From Chloroflexota bacterium (GTDB taxonomy: Bacteria > Chloroflexota > Anaerolineae > 4572-78 > J111): a stretch of 7,785 nt of DNA. A program made the translations under genes and the position numbers. Position 1 is the stretch's first letter, and every line of letters starts with the position of its first letter. The stretch lies in NCBI GenBank assembly GCA_003694775.1, contig RFJV01000137.1, forward strand, positions 1 through 7,785, in the 5' to 3' direction. This document shows positions 5,487 to 7,785 of this stretch, in pieces. The notes under the pieces are model-generated. The model saw only the letters and a list, made by a program, of their open reading frames with translations, searched no databases and was not told where the DNA came from.

Positions 5487-7785
5487 TTCAACCTGGCTTC
5501 TCTCACTCGACCAGATTCAGGCCACCGATTTCGACCGCGTTGGCGGCAAAACGGTCCGGCTGGCCCTGCTCAAACAGCAAGGTCTGGCCGTCCCTCCCGG
5601 CCTGGCAGTGACCACCACCTTCTTTGAAACCCACCTGAAGAAAAGCCGCCTCATCCCCCTTTGGGCCGGCTCCCCCGACGTGGCCGTTACCACCGACTCT
5701 CTGGCCTGGCTGGCGGACACGCTCAAAACCCGGCCCATCGACCCGGAACTGCTGACCGCCCTGCGCCAGGCTGTCGATGCCCGGTTTGGCCCGGAAATCC
5801 AGCAGTTCGCCGTCCGCTCCTCGGCCATCGACGAAGACCGCCGCGACCGCTCCTTTGCCGGCATCCACCTGACCGAACTGGGCGTGCCCCGCGCCGCCCT
5901 GCCAATTGCTATCACCCGCTGTTGGGCCTCGGCGCTGAGCGGGCCGGCCCTCCAGTACCGGCTCAGCCACGGAATGTCTATCCAGGGCATCCGCATTGCC
6001 GTGCTCATCCAGCCAATGCTGACCCCCGACAGCTCCGGCGTGGGTTTTACCGTCAACCCGCTGACCGCGGCCCGCGATGAGCTGGTCATCGAAGCCACCT
6101 GGGGCCTGGGCCAGCCTCTGGTCGAAGGCGCGGTCCAGCCGTTCCTCTACCGGCTGGCAAACCAGCCTCCAGACTACCCCCTGCTGGAATCTCGCCCCGG
6201 CCACAAGCCGGCCGGTGCTGCCGGCGACGCGCCCCTGCCCGCGGCGGCCCTGCCTGTGCTGGCCGACCAGTTGGTGCGCATCCAGGCCCTGATGGGCGAA
6301 CCTCAGGACGTGGAGTGGGCCTGGCAGGACGAAACTTTCTACATCCTCCAGTCCCGGCCTATCGCCCTGCCGGAAGCCCCACCGCCAACCATCGATATTG
6401 AATGGACGCGGGGCAGTCACCCGGAATTTCTGCCCGACCTGCCGTCGCCGCTGTTTGGCTCCATCCTGGAGCAAAGTCAGGTTCAGGCGCTGGCCTTTTT
6501 CCGGCGGCTGGGACTGCAGGTCGACAACCTGGGGCCGTATGTCCGCCTGATTTTGGGCCGGCCTTACCTGAACCTGACCCTGTTGAAGCGGGTGGCGGCG
6601 CAGGTGGGCGTCAACGCGGGCGCGGTTCTGCATACCATCGGCTATACACCGGGCCGGGGACACAGCCGGTCGCTGACCTTCAACTGGGAGCAGGTGTGGC
6701 GTGCCCGCGGTGTTTTCCGGCAGGTGCTCCGCCATACCCTGCGGGCGTCCGCCGCGGTTCGCCGCTACCGGAGCCTGGTGGAGCAGGTCGTCCAGAAAAT
6801 CACCCCACCCCGCACCGACCTTTCTCCGCAGGAGCTGACCGCTCTGTTCCGCCTGCACACAGAGGTGTATGGGGCCGGTTTCGAGGCCGGGCTGTCCGTT
6901 TCGGTAGGGATTGCCGTGCTGACGGCCCTGGGCAGTCGCCTGCTGGAACCATTCACCGACCAGCCGGCCGCGGCCATCAGTATGCTGGCCCGCCGGGGCC
7001 AGGATTTCCGCGGCGACCCGCTCCAGACCGACCTGTACCGGCTGGCCGGTGAAATCCGCCGCACGCCGGCCCTGTACGATTGGCTGGAGTCTGCCGCACC
7101 CGACTTTTCCGGCTACCCCGACCAGGCCCCGCCGGCGCTGGTCGAAAAGATTACCGGCCTGCTGGCCCGCCACGGCGACCGCGGGCAGTATGAAACCGAT
7201 GTCGGCTGGCCGCGCTACGCCGAAGACCCGTCTCCCCTGCTGAACCTGCTCCTCCAGTTCGCCCGAAGCGAGGCCGGCCCCGCGGCAGAGCGGCAGGCCG
7301 GCCCGGTGCTGTCGGCGGGGGGAATCCAGCGGCTGCTACCCTGGCGGCTGTGGCTGGCCCGATGGCTGGCCCGCCGTCTGCGCCGCTATCTTTCACTGCG
7401 CGAAGAACTGTACCGCCTGAGGGGGCAGGCGATGACCGCCTGCCGGCGCTGGGACCTGTCGCTGGGGGAAAGATGGGTGGCTCTGGGCTGGCTGAACCGG
7501 CCCGAAGAAATCTTCTGGCTGACGGCAGAAGAGGTGGAGCGGGGTCTGCTGGCCGGGGCAGAGGTGGGGCTGACCCTGCCGGCCGCGGTGCGGGCGCGTC
7601 AGGATACTTACCAGACCCACGCGGCCACGCCGATGCCTTTTGTCCTGACCGAGTCCCAAATTCCCCTGCTGAGGCCCGGTGAGGGGCTGGTCGACACGCC
7701 GTCTGCCGAGGTGCTGGTGGGCCTGCCTATCAGTCCGGGGCAGGCCAGGGGGCGGGCGCGCATCGTGCGCCACCCGTCGGAGGTG
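5467..7785 (+). CDS. PEP-utilizing ATP-grasp phosphotransferase, rifampicin-phosphotransferase-like (partial, 3' end beyond window)
   Basis: The frame is open for 773 codons to the window edge. Residues 1 to about 300 are a PPDK/PEP-synthase-type ATP-grasp domain. Visible motifs are VGGKT with Lys28, AVRSSAIDED with Arg117, FAGIHLT, GVGFTVNPLT (191-200), IEATWGLGQPLVEG (208-221), and DVEWAWQDETFYILQSRPI with Glu283, Gln295 and Arg297. About 300-750 is a long Arg/Leu-rich helical region with few recognisable motifs, the place of the substrate-binding domain in Rph enzymes. GLPISPGQARGRARIV (752-767) opens the swivelling phosphohistidine domain; its catalytic His lies past the window. The order ATP-grasp, helical domain, swivelling His domain matches rifampicin phosphotransferases rather than PEP synthase or PPDK, where the His domain is central. 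These enzymes transfer phosphate from ATP through His to a substrate. The substrate here cannot be read and rifampicin is not implied. The start ATG at 5467 overlaps the previous gene by 20 bp with no clear ribosome binding site, so coupling is likely. Confidence 0.85.
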   Translation, partial: MTAPADSSTWLLSLDQIQATDFDRVGGKTVRLALLKQQGLAVPPGLAVTTTFFETHLKKSRLIPLWAGSPDVAVTTDSLAWLADTLKTRPIDPELLTALRQAVDARFGPEIQQFAVRSSAIDEDRRDRSFAGIHLTELGVPRAALPIAITRCWASALSGPALQYRLSHGMSIQGIRIAVLIQPMLTPDSSGVGFTVNPLTAARDELVIEATWGLGQPLVEGAVQPFLYRLANQPPDYPLLESRPGHKPAGAAGDAPLPAAALPVLADQLVRIQALMGEPQDVEWAWQDETFYILQSRPIALPEAPPPTIDIEWTRGSHPEFLPDLPSPLFGSILEQSQVQALAFFRRLGLQVDNLGPYVRLILGRPYLNLTLLKRVAAQVGVNAGAVLHTIGYTPGRGHSRSLTFNWEQVWRARGVFRQVLRHTLRASAAVRRYRSLVEQVVQKITPPRTDLSPQELTALFRLHTEVYGAGFEAGLSVSVGIAVLTALGSRLLEPFTDQPAAAISMLARRGQDFRGDPLQTDLYRLAGEIRRTPALYDWLESAAPDFSGYPDQAPPALVEKITGLLARHGDRGQYETDVGWPRYAEDPSPLLNLLLQFARSEAGPAAERQAGPVLSAGGIQRLLPWRLWLARWLARRLRRYLSLREELYRLRGQAMTACRRWDLSLGERWVALGWLNRPEEIFWLTAEEVERGLLAGAEVGLTLPAAVRARQDTYQTHAATPMPFVLTESQIPLLRPGEGLVDTPSAEVLVGLPISPGQARGRARIVRHPSEV

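Noticed and set aside
5467..7785. Assignment as a rifampicin-resistance gene or PEP synthase
   Set aside because: Domain order argues against PEP synthase, and the substrate domain shows nothing that identifies rifampicin; only the family architecture is supported.

Overview
The window looks like a chromosomal segment of a GC-rich, free-living bacterium, most likely a member of the Chloroflexota (Anaerolineae-like). This is inference from three traits seen in the sequence: a secreted protein ending in a Tyr-Leu-Pro tail, a lipoprotein protease with long Pro/Thr tethers, and a short TPR-like module fused to membrane helices. All carry the style of that phylum. No marker in the window settles the taxonomy.

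Layout. Positions 1-117 are the last 38 codons of a secreted-type protein. A 78-bp MITE-like element follows directly (117-194). It has 14-bp imperfect terminal inverted repeats, a TTA target duplication and a perfect internal palindrome. Its first base completes the stop codon of the upstream gene. Next is a 3' scrap of a Gfo/Idh/MocA-type oxidoreductase (198-317), then a tRNA-Thr(CGU) on the minus strand (326-398) with a near-consensus promoter. A ~90-bp AT-rich block of direct and inverted repeats separates that promoter from the divergent pyrG promoter. The pyrG leader ends in an intrinsic-terminator-like hairpin just before the ribosome binding site, so transcriptional attenuation is likely. 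pyrG itself (658-2271) is complete and carries every catalytic motif expected of CTP synthase.

After a 198-bp gap holding a promoter candidate, a dyad and low-complexity filler, three plus-strand genes run with overlapping ends. They are a lipid-anchored subtilisin-like protease (2470-4677), a TPR-like/four-helix membrane protein (4665-5486), and a large ATP-grasp phosphotransferase of the PEP-utilizing, rifampicin-phosphotransferase-like type (5467 to beyond the right edge). Overlaps of 13 and 20 bp point to one translationally coupled operon. Its cellular role is unknown. The set combines an extracytoplasmic protease, an integral membrane protein with a cytoplasmic or peripheral protein-binding segment, and a cytoplasmic phosphohistidine enzyme.

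The most notable items are the stop-codon-donating MITE, the pyrG leader attenuator, the scrambled oxidoreductase remnant with its 12-bp inverted repeat, and the overlapping protease/membrane/phosphotransferase module. None of these is proven to be a new system from sequence alone.
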